DNA of 64,000 nt from Streptomyces harbinensis (lineage in GTDB: Bacteria; Actinomycetota; Actinomycetes; Streptomycetales; Streptomycetaceae). Positions within the stretch are counted from its first letter, which is position 1; each line of letters opens with the position of its first letter. The stretch is from positions 310,001 to 374,000 of the forward strand of contig NZ_FPAB01000002.1 in NCBI RefSeq assembly GCF_900116145.1, in the 5' to 3' direction. The translations under genes were made by a program, and so were the position numbers. The notes beneath the pieces are model-generated. The model saw nothing but the letters and a program-made list of their open reading frames with translations. It did not search any database and was not told the origin of the DNA. Below are positions 42,738-51,897 of the stretch, piece after piece.

Positions 42738-45011
42738 TTACGCGGTGTCGCCGTAGATCACGCCGCGGCCGTTGGTGGACAGATAGACCCGGCCGTACAC
42801 CCGCGGGTCACCGGTGATGGCATCGCCGGTCCATGCCCACTGGTGCTGGTCGTCGTTGATCCGGGTCCAGGTAGCCCCGGTGTCGGTGGACCGGTAGATG
42901 CCGCGCACGCCGTTCACCACACCGCTGCTGTACAGGGCCTGGTACGAGGCGCCGGGCGCGGGGGCGCCGAAGCCGATGTTGTCGGCGTCCAGGGAGCCGA
43001 TCCGGGTGAAGCTCGCGCCACCGTCCGTGGACCGCCACAGGCCGCCGCCGGCCAGCCAGATGTCGCCGGTGCGGCCGGGCACGGCCGCGAACCGTACCTC
43101 GCCGGTGGCCGGCAGGCCCTGGGCGGCGGAGGCGGTGAAGGTGGCGCCGCCGTCGGTGGAGACGTAGAACGTGCCCGCGTGGAAGCCGTAGAAGCGGCTC
43201 GGATCCACCCGGTCCGCCTCGACGCGGGCGCCCTGCGGGATGCCCTGGGACGCCGACCAGGAGTTCCCGAAGCCCACCGCGTAGTGCACCCCGGTGTTCT
43301 CCGGGCTCCACACGAAGCGGCTGCCGTCGGCCGCGGCGGCGACCGTACCGCCGGTGGCGCCGCCGGGGGAGGAGCCCGCCCACCAGTGGGCGCCGTTGTC
43401 GGTGGAGAAGCCGATCAGCGGATCGGTTCCCTCACCGACATGGTTGCCGACCCGGACCACGATGTTCGGGGCCAGCTCCGCGTAGTCCAGGCTGGTGGTG
43501 GTGCCGAAGCTGGGCTGCCGGAACATCATCGACGGCACCTGCGTGAGATCGGTGTGCCGGAAGCCGCCGATGTCGCCGAGCCCGCTCAGCAGCGGTGCGC
43601 CGGAGGGCGGCGAGATCAGGTCGAGGACCGCCGTCTCCTCGATGCCCTTGACGAACGGGCGGATGGTGAAGGTCTGGTTCCGGTCCCAGCGGGTGAGCTG
43701 GGTGGTGCCGTACACGGTGGCGCCGGTGCCGTACAGCAGCCGGTCCGGATCGAACGGGTCGATCTCCATGCCCTCGGTCATCCAGCCCAGCTTCGGGGTC
43801 TCCTCCGGGGGCTGCGGGTTCTCGCCGAAGGTCAGCCACGGCACCGAGGACACATCCATCGTGTACCGCTTGGTCCGCTCCGGGTAGTTGCCCCAGGACC
43901 AGGCCGCCGTCCAGGAGTCACCGCTGTCGGTGGACCGGAAGATCTGGGTGTCCGGCCACCAGGAGCTGTAGCCGGTGACCATCACGGTGCCCGGGTTCTG
44001 ACGGTCCACCGTCAGACCGCTGAACCCGAATACGCGGTCACCGCCGGCCGGCACCGGGGACACGTCCGTCCACTGTCCGGTGGCGGTGTCCAGCCGCCAC
44101 ACCTCCCCGTCCGTCCCGGCGTACGGGCCGGGGTTGTCGGCGGTGGCGATGTACAGATCACCGGTCTGCTCGTCGAGCACGCCCTTGTGCGGCAGATAGC
44201 CGGTGGGCTGGCCGGGCACCGGGGCCCACGTCGCGCCGCCGTCGGTGGAGCGGTAGACGCTCTCCGCCAGGTCCGCGACGCCGGCGTACAGCGTCTGGGT
44301 GGGGGAACCGGGGGAGCCGGTGGCGGGGTCGAAGGTCACCCATACGACGCCGATGATGTCGCTCTCGTAGCCCGATGGGTCGTCGGGGTTGAGCACGTAG
44401 TCACCGGGGTTGGGGAAGGAGGTCACCTCCGACCAGGTGACACCGGCGTCCGTGCTGCGCCACAGGCCCTCGCCGCTGGGGGCGCCGAGATAGAGGACGT
44501 CGTTGTCGTTCGGGTCGACGACCAGGCGTTCGCCCATGCCCCGGCCCGGCATGTTGCCCCCGAGTTTGAAGGGGAGTTCGGTGTGCTGCCAGGTGTCTCC
44601 CCGGTCCGAGGAGCGCAGGACGGCGCCGTTCTTGGGGTCCCAGTCGTTGGTGTACGTGCCCACGGCGGCGTACACCCGGTCGGGGTCGACGGGGTCGCTG
44701 GCGATCGAGGCGACGCCCGTGTAGCCCCAGTCGTCCCAGCCGATGGAGTCGAGCAGCGGCACCCACTCCTGCGCGGGCTCGTTCCAGCGGTAGGCGCCGC
44801 CGATGTCGGTGCGGGCGTAGAGCAGGTCCGGCTCGGAGCGGTTGAAGACGAAGCCGGGAACGAAGCCGCCGCCGCCGATCTGCGCGTTCTTCCAGGTGTA
44901 CGCCTCGGCGCCGGCGTCGTCGGCCGTGGCGGCGGGGGCGGTGGTGGTGAGCAGTCCTGCGGCCAGGGCCAGACCGGCCGTGGTCGCGATCACGGGTTTC
45001 CATCTGCGCAC
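42738..45011 (-). CDS. Secreted GH74 xyloglucanase
   Basis: A 757-residue secreted glycoside hydrolase. A signal peptide (RRWKPVIATTAGLALAAGLL, cut near TAPAATADD) is followed by a two-domain seven-bladed propeller. At least eight Asp-box/BNR motifs can be read: SSDRGDTW, STDAGVTW, STDGGATW, STDSGDSW, STDNGAHW, STDGGATF, STDGGASF, STDTGATW. The N-terminus YTWKNAQIGGGGFVPGFVFN matches GH74 endo-xyloglucanases. No cellulose-binding module is attached. GTG 45011 follows CAGGAG. A perfect CebR box lies 70 bp upstream, so induction by cello-oligosaccharides is expected. Confidence 0.9.
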   Translation of the reverse strand: MRRWKPVIATTAGLALAAGLLTTTAPAATADDAGAEAYTWKNAQIGGGGFVPGFVFNRSEPDLLYARTDIGGAYRWNEPAQEWVPLLDSIGWDDWGYTGVASIASDPVDPDRVYAAVGTYTNDWDPKNGAVLRSSDRGDTWQHTELPFKLGGNMPGRGMGERLVVDPNDNDVLYLGAPSGEGLWRSTDAGVTWSEVTSFPNPGDYVLNPDDPSGYESDIIGVVWVTFDPATGSPGSPTQTLYAGVADLAESVYRSTDGGATWAPVPGQPTGYLPHKGVLDEQTGDLYIATADNPGPYAGTDGEVWRLDTATGQWTDVSPVPAGGDRVFGFSGLTVDRQNPGTVMVTGYSSWWPDTQIFRSTDSGDSWTAAWSWGNYPERTKRYTMDVSSVPWLTFGENPQPPEETPKLGWMTEGMEIDPFDPDRLLYGTGATVYGTTQLTRWDRNQTFTIRPFVKGIEETAVLDLISPPSGAPLLSGLGDIGGFRHTDLTQVPSMMFRQPSFGTTTSLDYAELAPNIVVRVGNHVGEGTDPLIGFSTDNGAHWWAGSSPGGATGGTVAAAADGSRFVWSPENTGVHYAVGFGNSWSASQGIPQGARVEADRVDPSRFYGFHAGTFYVSTDGGATFTASAAQGLPATGEVRFAAVPGRTGDIWLAGGGLWRSTDGGASFTRIGSLDADNIGFGAPAPGASYQALYSSGVVNGVRGIYRSTDTGATWTRINDDQHQWAWTGDAITGDPRVYGRVYLSTNGRGVIYGDTA

Positions 45012-45080
45012 GTGGGCGCTCCTGTCCTGAGGAGACCGCCGGGAGGGCGGTGAGGGGAGTACAGGGACGTGATCAAGCGA

Positions 45081-45094
45081 TGGGAGCGCTCCCA
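45081..45094. promoter_or_regulatory. CebR box
   Basis: TGGGAGCGCTCCCA, a perfect 14-bp palindrome identical to the operator of the cellobiose/cellotriose-responsive repressor CebR of Streptomyces. It lies in the 237-bp region between the divergent GH74 (start 45011) and GHL10 (start 45249) genes. Confidence 0.88.
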
Positions 45095-45248
45095 GAAGTG
45101 CGTGTCGCTGATGTTAACTGTCGAATGTTGTTCGCATAAGGGTGTGTCACGGACGGATGGCGGCAAAGATAGTGGACGAAGCTGGAGGTACCGTCGTCCG
45201 CGGACGACGGCCGGCCGAGCACGCACGACACACTCCTGGGGGAGCGCA

Positions 45249-46508
45249 GTGGGACGAGTCAGCCGCAGATTTTTCGGCACCGCCACGGTCGGGGTACTGG
45301 CCTCGGTGCTGACGTTCTCCCAGGCATCGGCGAGCGGCGGGCCGCGCGGCCGGTGGCGCGAGCGCGGGGCGTCCGGGGCGGCCGGGCCCGGCAACGCGGC
45401 CGGCGGGCTGCGCGGCATGTGGATCGCGACGGTCGCCAACATCGACTGGCCGGCGCGGCAGGGCCAGCCGGCCGCCGACGCGCAGCGGCAGCTGACGGAC
45501 CTGCTGGACGCGGCGGCCGAGCTGAAGCTGAACACCGTCTTCTTCCAGGTGCGCCCCACCGCCGACGCGCTGTGGCCGTCGCCGCACGAGCCGTGGTCGC
45601 ACTGGCTGACCGGCACCCAGGGGGAGGACCCGGGCTGGGACCCGCTGGAGTTCGCGGTCACCGAGGCGCACGCGCGCGGACTCGAACTGCACGCCTGGTT
45701 CAACCCGTACCGGGTGGCCATGCACGCCGACCTCACCGCGCTGGCCGGGGACCACCCGGCGCGTACCCACCCGGAGTGGGTGGTGACGTACGGCGGGCGG
45801 CTGTACTACAACCCCGGCCTGCCCGAGGTGCGCGCCTTCGTGCAGGACGCGATGTGCCACGCGGTCGAGCACTACGCCATCGACGGGGTGCACTGGGACG
45901 ACTACTTCTACCCGTACCCGGTGGCGGGCGAGACCTTCGACGACGCCGACGCGTTCGCCGAGCACGGCGGGGACTTCGACGACATCGGCGACTGGCGGCG
46001 GCACAACATCGACCTGCTGGTGCGGGAGATGCGCGAGCGGGTGGCGGAACTGAAGCCGGGAGTGCCGTTCGGGGTCAGCCCGTTCGGGGTGTGGCGGAAC
46101 AAGTCCACCGACCCGCTGGGCTCCGACACCCGGGGCGGGGTCCAGACGTACGACGACCTGTACGCGGACGTCCGCACCTGGGTCAAGGAGGGACGGCTCG
46201 ACTACGTGCTGCCGCAGCTCTACTGGAACATCGGCTACGAGGCGGCCGACTACGCGACGCTGGTGCGCTGGTGGGCGGAGGTCGCCGAGGGCACCGGGGT
46301 GCAGCTGTACATCGGCGAGGCGCTGTACAAGGCGGGCGACACCGCCCAGCCGGACGCCTGGCAGGACCCGGCCGAGCTGTCCCGCCATCTGACGCTGTGC
46401 CAGGACTACCCGGCGGTCGGTGGCAACGCCTTCTACTCGGCCGCGCACGTGGTGCGCGACCCGATCGGGGCGATGACCCGGGTCTACGAGGACCACTACC
46501 GGGGCTAG
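45249..46508 (+). CDS. Secreted GHL10-family glycosyl hydrolase-like protein (YngK type)
   Basis: A 419-residue exported protein. A signal peptide (residues 1 to about 29, RRFFGTATVGVLASVLTFSQ) precedes a TIM-barrel domain of the DUF187/GHL10 family. Motifs are LRGMWIATVANIDWP at the barrel start, NTVFFQVRPTADALWPS, HAWFNPYRVAMHAD, the catalytic-type YAIDGVHWDDYFYPYP, VPFGVSPFGVWRN and DYVLPQLYWNIG. These enzymes act on glycans, possibly cell-wall related; the substrate is not settled. GTG 45249 follows GGGGGAG and starts the signal peptide. It is divergent from the GH74 gene with the CebR box between. Confidence 0.88.
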   Translation: MGRVSRRFFGTATVGVLASVLTFSQASASGGPRGRWRERGASGAAGPGNAAGGLRGMWIATVANIDWPARQGQPAADAQRQLTDLLDAAAELKLNTVFFQVRPTADALWPSPHEPWSHWLTGTQGEDPGWDPLEFAVTEAHARGLELHAWFNPYRVAMHADLTALAGDHPARTHPEWVVTYGGRLYYNPGLPEVRAFVQDAMCHAVEHYAIDGVHWDDYFYPYPVAGETFDDADAFAEHGGDFDDIGDWRRHNIDLLVREMRERVAELKPGVPFGVSPFGVWRNKSTDPLGSDTRGGVQTYDDLYADVRTWVKEGRLDYVLPQLYWNIGYEAADYATLVRWWAEVAEGTGVQLYIGEALYKAGDTAQPDAWQDPAELSRHLTLCQDYPAVGGNAFYSAAHVVRDPIGAMTRVYEDHYRG

Positions 46509-46595
46509 GTGTATTGGCCGGGGCCGGGGCCGGGGCCGCCGGCCGGCCGGAAAACTGTTCGAGGCGGCGCCGGGGCGGGTGGCAGGGTGGCGCGC

Positions 46596-47162
46596 ATGGC
46601 ACCTCGTTACCAGATCCGCGCCGATCACGACGCCGCGACGATCGTCGTCTACCAGGCGTACTCGCCGGCCATCGCGGACGCGGCGCTGCGGGCGGGCCGT
46701 TTCGTGCCGCCGTTCTCGTTCCACCGCATGACCTGGATCAAGCCGTCGTTCCTGTGGCTGATGCACCGCAGCAACTGGGGCCGCAAGCCCGGCCAGGAAC
46801 GGATCCTGGCGGTGCGGATGACGCGCGAGGGCTGGGAGGAGGCGCTGTCCCGGGCCGCGCTCACCACCGCCGACCCGGCGGAGGTCGCCCGGGCGGCCGT
46901 GCATGTGCAGTGGGATCCGGAACGCTCGCCGCGCGGGGCCGCGCTCAACCACTACAGCATCCAGGTCGGGGTGGGCCGCTCCGTGCTGCGGGCCTACACG
47001 GACGACTGGACGGTGAGCCTGACCGACCTCACTCCGCAGGTCCGCAAGGCCGCCGCGCTGCTGCGCGCGGGGCGGGCCGCCCAGGCGCGGCTGCTGCTGC
47101 CAGGGGAGCGCGTCTATCCGCTGCCCCGGGCGCTGGAGGACCGGCTCTGCTCAGCCGGCTGA
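46596..47162 (+). CDS. DUF4291 protein
   Basis: A 188-residue soluble protein of the DUF4291 family, function not established to my knowledge. The family pattern is [40 protein letters not shown] and [11 protein letters not shown], starting right at the N-terminus, which supports ATG 46596. It has no signal peptide or membrane segment. The upstream 85 bp include a GGGGCC-rich run. Its stop lies 12 bp inside the convergent SDR gene. Confidence 0.85.
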   Translation: MAPRYQIRADHDAATIVVYQAYSPAIADAALRAGRFVPPFSFHRMTWIKPSFLWLMHRSNWGRKPGQERILAVRMTREGWEEALSRAALTTADPAEVARAAVHVQWDPERSPRGAALNHYSIQVGVGRSVLRAYTDDWTVSLTDLTPQVRKAAALLRAGRAAQARLLLPGERVYPLPRALEDRLCSAG

Positions 47163-48209
47163 CCACGGGCCGCGGCGGCGCCGGGTCGCGCACCGGCGGC
47201 GGCCGGCCGCCGCCGGCATCCGGCCCGCGGCCCCGCCCGGGGGCCGCAGGGCGCGGCCGGCCGTCAGGACCAGGGTGGTGAGGAGGACGGCGGTGGTCAG
47301 GCGCCGCAGCGCGGTCCGCCGGCGCCCGTGCCAGCCCCCGTGCCGGGCGGCGCCGGCCGGCGGGTCGAAGACGTTGCCCCGGGTGTCGGGGGCCGCGACC
47401 GTCCGGGAGAGGTGGTGGCGGTCCATCTGGCGGGCCAGGAACCGCTCGGTGGTGGCGGGCACGAGGGCGGAGAGCACGGCGAGGGCTCGGGCGGCGGGAC
47501 CGACGTACACCTCGCGCCGGGGCGTGCGCGCCAGGCGGACGATCCGGCGGGCCGCGCGCTCGGGAGTGTAGACGGGGGACAGCGGACGCACCGCCCGGCC
47601 GGAGTAGTTGGCGGCGTTCCCGAAGAAGGGCGTGTCCAGGGTGGCGGGCAGCACGGTGCACACATGGATGTCCCGGTGGCCGCTCAGCCGCAGCTCCTGC
47701 CGCAGGCTGCCGCCGAGGGCGCGCACGGCGCTCTTGGCCATCACATAGGCGCTGTTGTACGGCACGGGGGCGGCCCCGACGGCCGAGGAGATGTTGACCA
47801 GGGTGCCGCTGCCCTGCGCGCGCATCGCGGCCAGGGCCGCCCGCGCGCCGTGCACGTACCCCAGCACGCCGGTGTCCAGCACGCCCCGGACGACGGCCGG
47901 CGGGACCGACTCCAGTGGCCCGAACGCGGCGACTGCGGCGCTGTTGACCCACATGTCGATCCGTCCGTACTCCGCCAGTGCCCGGCGGGCCAGTTCGTCC
48001 ACGGCGGTGGGGTCGGTGACGTCGGTGGGCACCGCCAGCGCCCGGGCCCGGCGGCGCCGGCGGCAGCGGCGGGCCAATTCCTCCAGTTCGGCGGCGCGCC
48101 GGCCGGCGAGGACGACTGTCCAGCCCCGGGCGGCGAACCGTTGTGCGCAGGCCCGCCCCACTCCGCTGCTCGCCCCGGTGATCACGACGACGTTGTTCCG
48201 CGTCCGCAT
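47151..48209 (-). CDS. Short-chain dehydrogenase with basic/hydrophobic C-terminal extension
   Basis: A 352-residue SDR. The first 240 residues carry [16 protein letters not shown], the acidic-poor [12 protein letters not shown] (NADP-type), [18 protein letters not shown] and catalytic [10 protein letters not shown]. The extra 80 residues are Arg-rich with a hydrophobic stretch ([15 protein letters not shown]) that could anchor it to the membrane. ATG 48209 fits the SDR N-terminus. A GGGTAC element 70 bp upstream suggests SigB-type control. It is divergent from the SRPBCC gene. Confidence 0.82.
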   Translation of the reverse strand: MRTRNNVVVITGASSGVGRACAQRFAARGWTVVLAGRRAAELEELARRCRRRRRARALAVPTDVTDPTAVDELARRALAEYGRIDMWVNSAAVAAFGPLESVPPAVVRGVLDTGVLGYVHGARAALAAMRAQGSGTLVNISSAVGAAPVPYNSAYVMAKSAVRALGGSLRQELRLSGHRDIHVCTVLPATLDTPFFGNAANYSGRAVRPLSPVYTPERAARRIVRLARTPRREVYVGPAARALAVLSALVPATTERFLARQMDRHHLSRTVAAPDTRGNVFDPPAGAARHGGWHGRRRTALRRLTTAVLLTTLVLTAGRALRPPGGAAGRMPAAAGRRRCATRRRRGPWSAG

Positions 48210-48277
48210 GCGCGTGCCTTCCCGCAGGAGCCGGTACCGGTGCCGGTCGTGCGCCGGGTGGCGCCCGGGCTGCCGCG

Positions 48278-48300
48278 GTACCCGAAAAGTGTTTCCATCC
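48278..48300 (-). promoter_or_regulatory. SigB-like promoter of the SDR gene (candidate)
   Basis: On the minus strand GGAT, 13 bases, GGGTAC (48283 down to 48278). It resembles the Streptomyces SigB consensus GNNT-N14-16-GGGTAC/T except for a spacer one base short. The predicted start is about 60 bases before ATG 48209. Confidence 0.35.
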
Positions 48301-48384
48301 ATACAAGCAGCACATAAGACTCATATTCGGGAGGCGGGCGGGGACGGGGCCCGTCCTCGCCCGACGAGGCGATGGGACCTGCAC

Positions 48385-48861
48385 ATGGCCGTACGGCACC
48401 GACTGATCGCCCGCCCGCCCGCAGCGGTGTGGGACGTCCTGAGCGACCCCGTCCGGTACGCCGACTGGGTGGTCGGCACCCGGGAGTCCGCACCGGCCGA
48501 GGGCGAGTGGCCCGAGGTCGGCGCCGCGCTCGCCTACACCGTGCGGCTGGCCGGCAAGGACCTGCACGGACGCACCATGGTCCGGCGCTGCGAACCGCCG
48601 CGTGCGCTGGAACTGGAGGCCGACAGCGGCCCGCTGGGCACCGCGCGGATCGCCCTCGACATCCGCCCCTGGGGTGAGGAAACCCTGGTGATCATGGACG
48701 AGCACCCCCTGCGCGGGCTGGGCGGCGCGCTGCACAACGCCGTCCTGGACGCACTCCAGCAACTGCGGCACCGCGGCATGCTCAACCGGCTGGCGCGGCT
48801 GGTGGAGGACGCGGAACCCGCCGCACCGCAGGGCGCGCGGGGCGGGGGAGACGGCGGATGA
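48385..48861 (+). CDS. SRPBCC-family protein (polyketide cyclase/START-like)
   Basis: A 158-residue helix-grip-fold protein. RHRLIARPPAAVWDVLSDPVRYADW at the N-terminus and GARGGG at the end frame a typical SRPBCC domain that binds a hydrophobic ligand in a cavity. It overlaps the FAD oxidoreductase gene by four bases (ATGA), so the two are coupled and may act on the same lipid or isoprenoid. The ligand is unknown. Confidence 0.85.
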   Translation: MAVRHRLIARPPAAVWDVLSDPVRYADWVVGTRESAPAEGEWPEVGAALAYTVRLAGKDLHGRTMVRRCEPPRALELEADSGPLGTARIALDIRPWGEETLVIMDEHPLRGLGGALHNAVLDALQQLRHRGMLNRLARLVEDAEPAAPQGARGGGDGG

Positions 48862-50495
48862 GCGACGCCGTCGTGGTCGGCGCCGGCCCGAACGGTCTGG
48901 TCGCGGCCAATCTGCTGGCGGACGCCGGCTGGACGGTGACGGTCCTGGAGGAACAGCCCGAGCCGGGCGGCGCGGTACGCAGCGACCGGGCCGTCCACCC
49001 CGACTTCGTGAGCGACCGGTTCAGCGCCTTCTACCCACTGGCGGCGGCCTCCCCCGTCCTGCGGGCCCTGCGGCTGGACCGGGAAGGGCTGCGCTGGAGC
49101 CACGCGCCGCGGGTCCTCGCCCACCCGCTGGCGGACGGCCGCTGCGCCGTCCTCGACCGCGACCCCGTGGCGACCGCCGCCGGCCTGGACGCGTTCGCCG
49201 CCGGTGACGGACCGGCGTGGCGGGAACTGCACGCCCTGTGGGACGGCATCCGCGACGACGTGCTGTCCGCGCTCTTCACCCCGTTCCCGCCGGTGCGCGC
49301 CGCGACCCGGCTGGCGCTGCGGCTGCGTGCGGCGGGCGGACTGCGGGTGGCGCGGCGGCTGCTGCTGCCGGTCCGCCGGTTCGGCGAGGAGGAGTTCGCG
49401 GGGGAGGGCGGGCGGCTGCTGCTGGGAGGGAACGCCCTGCACGCCGATCTGCCGCCGGAGGCCACCGGCAGCGGCGGGTTCGGCTGGCTGATGTCGATGC
49501 TCGGGCAGACCTACGGCTTCCCCGTCCCGGTGGGCGGCTCCGGCGAACTGACGGCCGCTCTGGTGCGCAGGCTCCGCCGGCGCGGCGGGACGGTGCGCTG
49601 CGGGGAGCGGGTCACCGAGATCGTGGTGCGCGGCGGCCGGGCCGTCGGGGTACGCACGGCGGACGGCACGGCGATCGCGGCGCGGCGCGCGGTGCTGGCC
49701 GATGTGACGGCCCCGCTGCTGTACCGGGAACTGGTGGGCGCCGAGCATCTGCCCGCCCGGGTGCTGGACGATCTGCGACGCTTCCAGTGGGACTACGCCA
49801 CCTTCAAGGTGGACTGGGCGCTCAGCGGGCCGATCCCCTGGGCGGCGCGGGAGGCGTCCGGCGCCGGAACGGTGCACGTGGCGGAGGGGGTGGACGGCCT
49901 CACCCGGTTCTCCGCCCAGCTCTCCATGGGCCAGGTGCCCGACCGGCCGTTCCTGCTGCTCGGCCAGATGACGACCGCCGACCCGGCCCGTTCCCCCGCC
50001 GGGACCGAGTCGGCGTGGGCGTACACCCACGTACCGCACCGGGTGCGGGGCGACGCCGCCGGGCAGGGGCTGACGGGCCGGTGGGACGAACGGGAACGGG
50101 AGGCCATGGCGGACCGGGTGGAGGAGCAGGTCGAACGGTACGCGCCGGGCTTCCGCGCGCTGATCGCGGCCCGCCGCGTGCTGTCCCCGCCGGTGCTGGA
50201 GGCGGCCGACGCGAACCTGCACGGCGGGGCGGTGAACGGCGGCACCACCAGCCTGCACCAGCAACTGGTGTTCCGGCCGGTGCCCGGTACCGGCCGGCCC
50301 GAGACCCCGGTGCGCGGGCTGTATCTGGCCTCGGCCTCCGCCCATCCCGGCGGCGGGGTGCACGGCGCCTGCGGCGCCAACGCCGCCCGCGCGGCGCTGC
50401 GCGCGCACGGCTCCTCCCTGGTACTGACGGCGGCTCAGCGGGCCCTGTCCCGGCGGTCGGCCGGGCGGGGACGGCTGCCGCCGGACCGTACGTGA
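48858..50495 (+). CDS. Phytoene-desaturase-like FAD-dependent oxidoreductase
   Basis: A 545-residue flavoprotein of the COG1233 type. The FAD-binding motif VVVGAGPNGLVAANLLADAG is at the N-terminus, with GGAVRSD after it, GGSGELTAALVRRLRRRGG in the middle, and the C-terminal FAD motif GLYLASASAHPGGGVHGACG. Such proteins desaturate or oxidise isoprenoids, but no carotenoid synthase is nearby, so a crt role is not supported. It is coupled to the SRPBCC gene. Its stop falls in the first of two copies of a 20-bp direct duplication. Confidence 0.85.
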   Translation: MSDAVVVGAGPNGLVAANLLADAGWTVTVLEEQPEPGGAVRSDRAVHPDFVSDRFSAFYPLAAASPVLRALRLDREGLRWSHAPRVLAHPLADGRCAVLDRDPVATAAGLDAFAAGDGPAWRELHALWDGIRDDVLSALFTPFPPVRAATRLALRLRAAGGLRVARRLLLPVRRFGEEEFAGEGGRLLLGGNALHADLPPEATGSGGFGWLMSMLGQTYGFPVPVGGSGELTAALVRRLRRRGGTVRCGERVTEIVVRGGRAVGVRTADGTAIAARRAVLADVTAPLLYRELVGAEHLPARVLDDLRRFQWDYATFKVDWALSGPIPWAAREASGAGTVHVAEGVDGLTRFSAQLSMGQVPDRPFLLLGQMTTADPARSPAGTESAWAYTHVPHRVRGDAAGQGLTGRWDEREREAMADRVEEQVERYAPGFRALIAARRVLSPPVLEAADANLHGGAVNGGTTSLHQQLVFRPVPGTGRPETPVRGLYLASASAHPGGGVHGACGANAARAALRAHGSSLVLTAAQRALSRRSAGRGRLPPDRT

Positions 50496-50519
50496 GGGCG
50501 CCGGACCGTACGTGAGGGG
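50480..50519 (+). repeat. 20-bp tandem duplication at the end of the FAD oxidoreductase gene
   Basis: Two adjacent 20-bp units (50480-50499, 50500-50519) differ only in the last base. The first contains the stop codon of the oxidoreductase gene (50493-50495). The second is 3' untranslated sequence running into the terminator. Confidence 0.85.
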
Positions 50520-50551
50520 TGGGTGGCGGGCCGGGCCGCCACCCACCCCTC
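50514..50551. terminator. Bidirectional terminator
   Basis: A perfect 16-bp stem (50514-50529 with 50536-50551) with a 6-nt loop, between the convergent oxidoreductase and haem-oxygenase-like genes. Confidence 0.8.
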
Positions 50552-50565
50552 CGGCGGGCCCCGCG

Positions 50566-51597
50566 TCAGCGGTCCGGGGACGCCTCCAGCGGACGGCACA
50601 GCGCCGAGCGCCCCGCACGCCAGGCCGCCAGCGTCCACCGGGCCAGCCGCTCCTCCAGATGGGAGGTGGCCCGGATGCCGAAGACCACGTCGGCGGCCAG
50701 CCCCGGCTCGTCCTCCAGCAGCCCGCCCACCACCTCGTGCCGCACCACCTGCTCGTGGACGGCGTCGGCCTCGACGTGCTCGTCGTGGAACCGCACCGCC
50801 GCCGGCCCGGCACCCAGCCGGCGCAGCGCGGCGGCCATCCGCCGGGACCCGGGGGAGGAGGTCACCTCCACCGCGGCGAAGTGGCCGACCAGCGCGCCCC
50901 GCAGCGACCGGTGCAGGCCGAGCAGCGACATCAGGTTGACGGTCGCCAGGGCGGGCGCGGGCGCGGCGTCCAGATAGCGGCCGTAGCCGGAGTCGAGCCC
51001 GAGGTCCCGCATCAGCGCCGCGAACAGTTCCGCGTGCACCGCCTCGGCGCGCCCCGCCCCGTACTCGTCGTACTCGATGGCGACCATCGCCGCCTTCGCC
51101 CGCCCCCGCAGCCGGGGCACCACCCACACATGCGGGTCGGCCTCCTTGAGGTGGTACGGGGAACGCAGCACCGTGTACTCCCGCACCTGCCACCAGGTGC
51201 CCTGCCGGTGCAGGTAGTGGCTGATGCTGTTCCCGTCGTCCGTCACCGGTTCGAGCAGCAGCTCGGCGAGCGTCCCGCCGACGTCGTCGCCGGGGGTCAC
51301 CTCCCGCCGCAGCGCCGTCAGGAACCGGTCCTCGGCGGCGGCGCGCAGCCGCAGCAGCTCCGGGTCCCACTCGTACCGGTCGTCGACGTCCGCGAAGCCC
51401 CGGTAGTGCAGCTCGTAGAGCAGGTACAGGGCCAGCTGGAGGTCGGCGCCCCAGGGGTCGGCGCCGGACAGGTCCCGGGGCAGCGGGCGGCGGGCGCCGC
51501 GCAGGGCGGCGATCACCGCCGCCGACAGCTCACCCCGCGCCCCGGGAAGAGCGGGCCCGGCCGGCGGCGCGGCGACCCGTACCGGCAGTGTGGTCAT
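50566..51597 (-). CDS. Iron-containing redox enzyme (haem-oxygenase-like fold)
   Basis: A 343-residue mostly helical protein of the haem-oxygenase-like/iron-containing redox enzyme group. Likely metal ligands are in LYLLYELHYRGFADVD, EYDEYGAGRAEAVHAELF and VRFHDEHVEADAVHEQVV, the E/H-rich helices of a di-iron site. The ATG overlaps the stop of the CDGSH gene (51594-51597), so the two proteins are made together, probably as electron carrier and oxidase. The substrate is unknown. Confidence 0.8.
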   Translation of the reverse strand: MTTLPVRVAAPPAGPALPGARGELSAAVIAALRGARRPLPRDLSGADPWGADLQLALYLLYELHYRGFADVDDRYEWDPELLRLRAAAEDRFLTALRREVTPGDDVGGTLAELLLEPVTDDGNSISHYLHRQGTWWQVREYTVLRSPYHLKEADPHVWVVPRLRGRAKAAMVAIEYDEYGAGRAEAVHAELFAALMRDLGLDSGYGRYLDAAPAPALATVNLMSLLGLHRSLRGALVGHFAAVEVTSSPGSRRMAAALRRLGAGPAAVRFHDEHVEADAVHEQVVRHEVVGGLLEDEPGLAADVVFGIRATSHLEERLARWTLAAWRAGRSALCRPLEASPDR

Positions 51598-51854
51598 GAG
51601 GACTCCTCCGTCTCCTCGCCCCGCGCCCGCGGCCCGCGCGGCCGGTTCCGCCCCTCCGCACGCACCCGTCGGCGGTGGCTGGTGTCGCACCAGGGGTAGT
51701 CACGGCTGCGGCGGCACACGCACAGCGCCACCTGGAACCGGTCGGAGGACCGCACACTGCCGTCCGGCAGGACGACCTCGACCGGGCCCTCCACCAGGAC
51801 GGGACCGCCTTCGTCGAGCCGCAGCCGGCAGGGCCGCTCGGACGCACTGGGCAC
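51594..51854 (-). CDS. CDGSH-type iron-sulfur protein
   Basis: An 86-residue protein with one CDGSH zinc-finger-type motif, CVCRRSRDYPWCDTSH, giving the three Cys and one His that hold a redox-active 2Fe-2S cluster. The C-terminal 25 residues are Arg/Glu-rich and disordered. GTG 51854 follows GGAAGGAG. It lies between the TPP enzyme (43-bp gap) and the iron-containing redox enzyme (4-bp overlap), forming a three-gene operon on the minus strand. Confidence 0.88.
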   Translation of the reverse strand: MPSASERPCRLRLDEGGPVLVEGPVEVVLPDGSVRSSDRFQVALCVCRRSRDYPWCDTSHRRRVRAEGRNRPRGPRARGEETEESS

Positions 51855-51897
51855 AGCTGATCACCCGCTCCTTCCGCTGTCCGGGGGTGAGGGCCGC

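Noticed and set aside
46509..46545. GGGGCC-rich run as a regulatory repeat
   Set aside because: Short and imperfect, consistent with base composition between two genes; nothing ties it to a function.
47151..50495. A carotenoid or polyketide cluster, suggested by the phytoene-desaturase-like and cyclase-like genes
   Set aside because: No phytoene synthase, prenyltransferase or PKS genes are present; these are generic FAD and SRPBCC families in a redox/stress setting.
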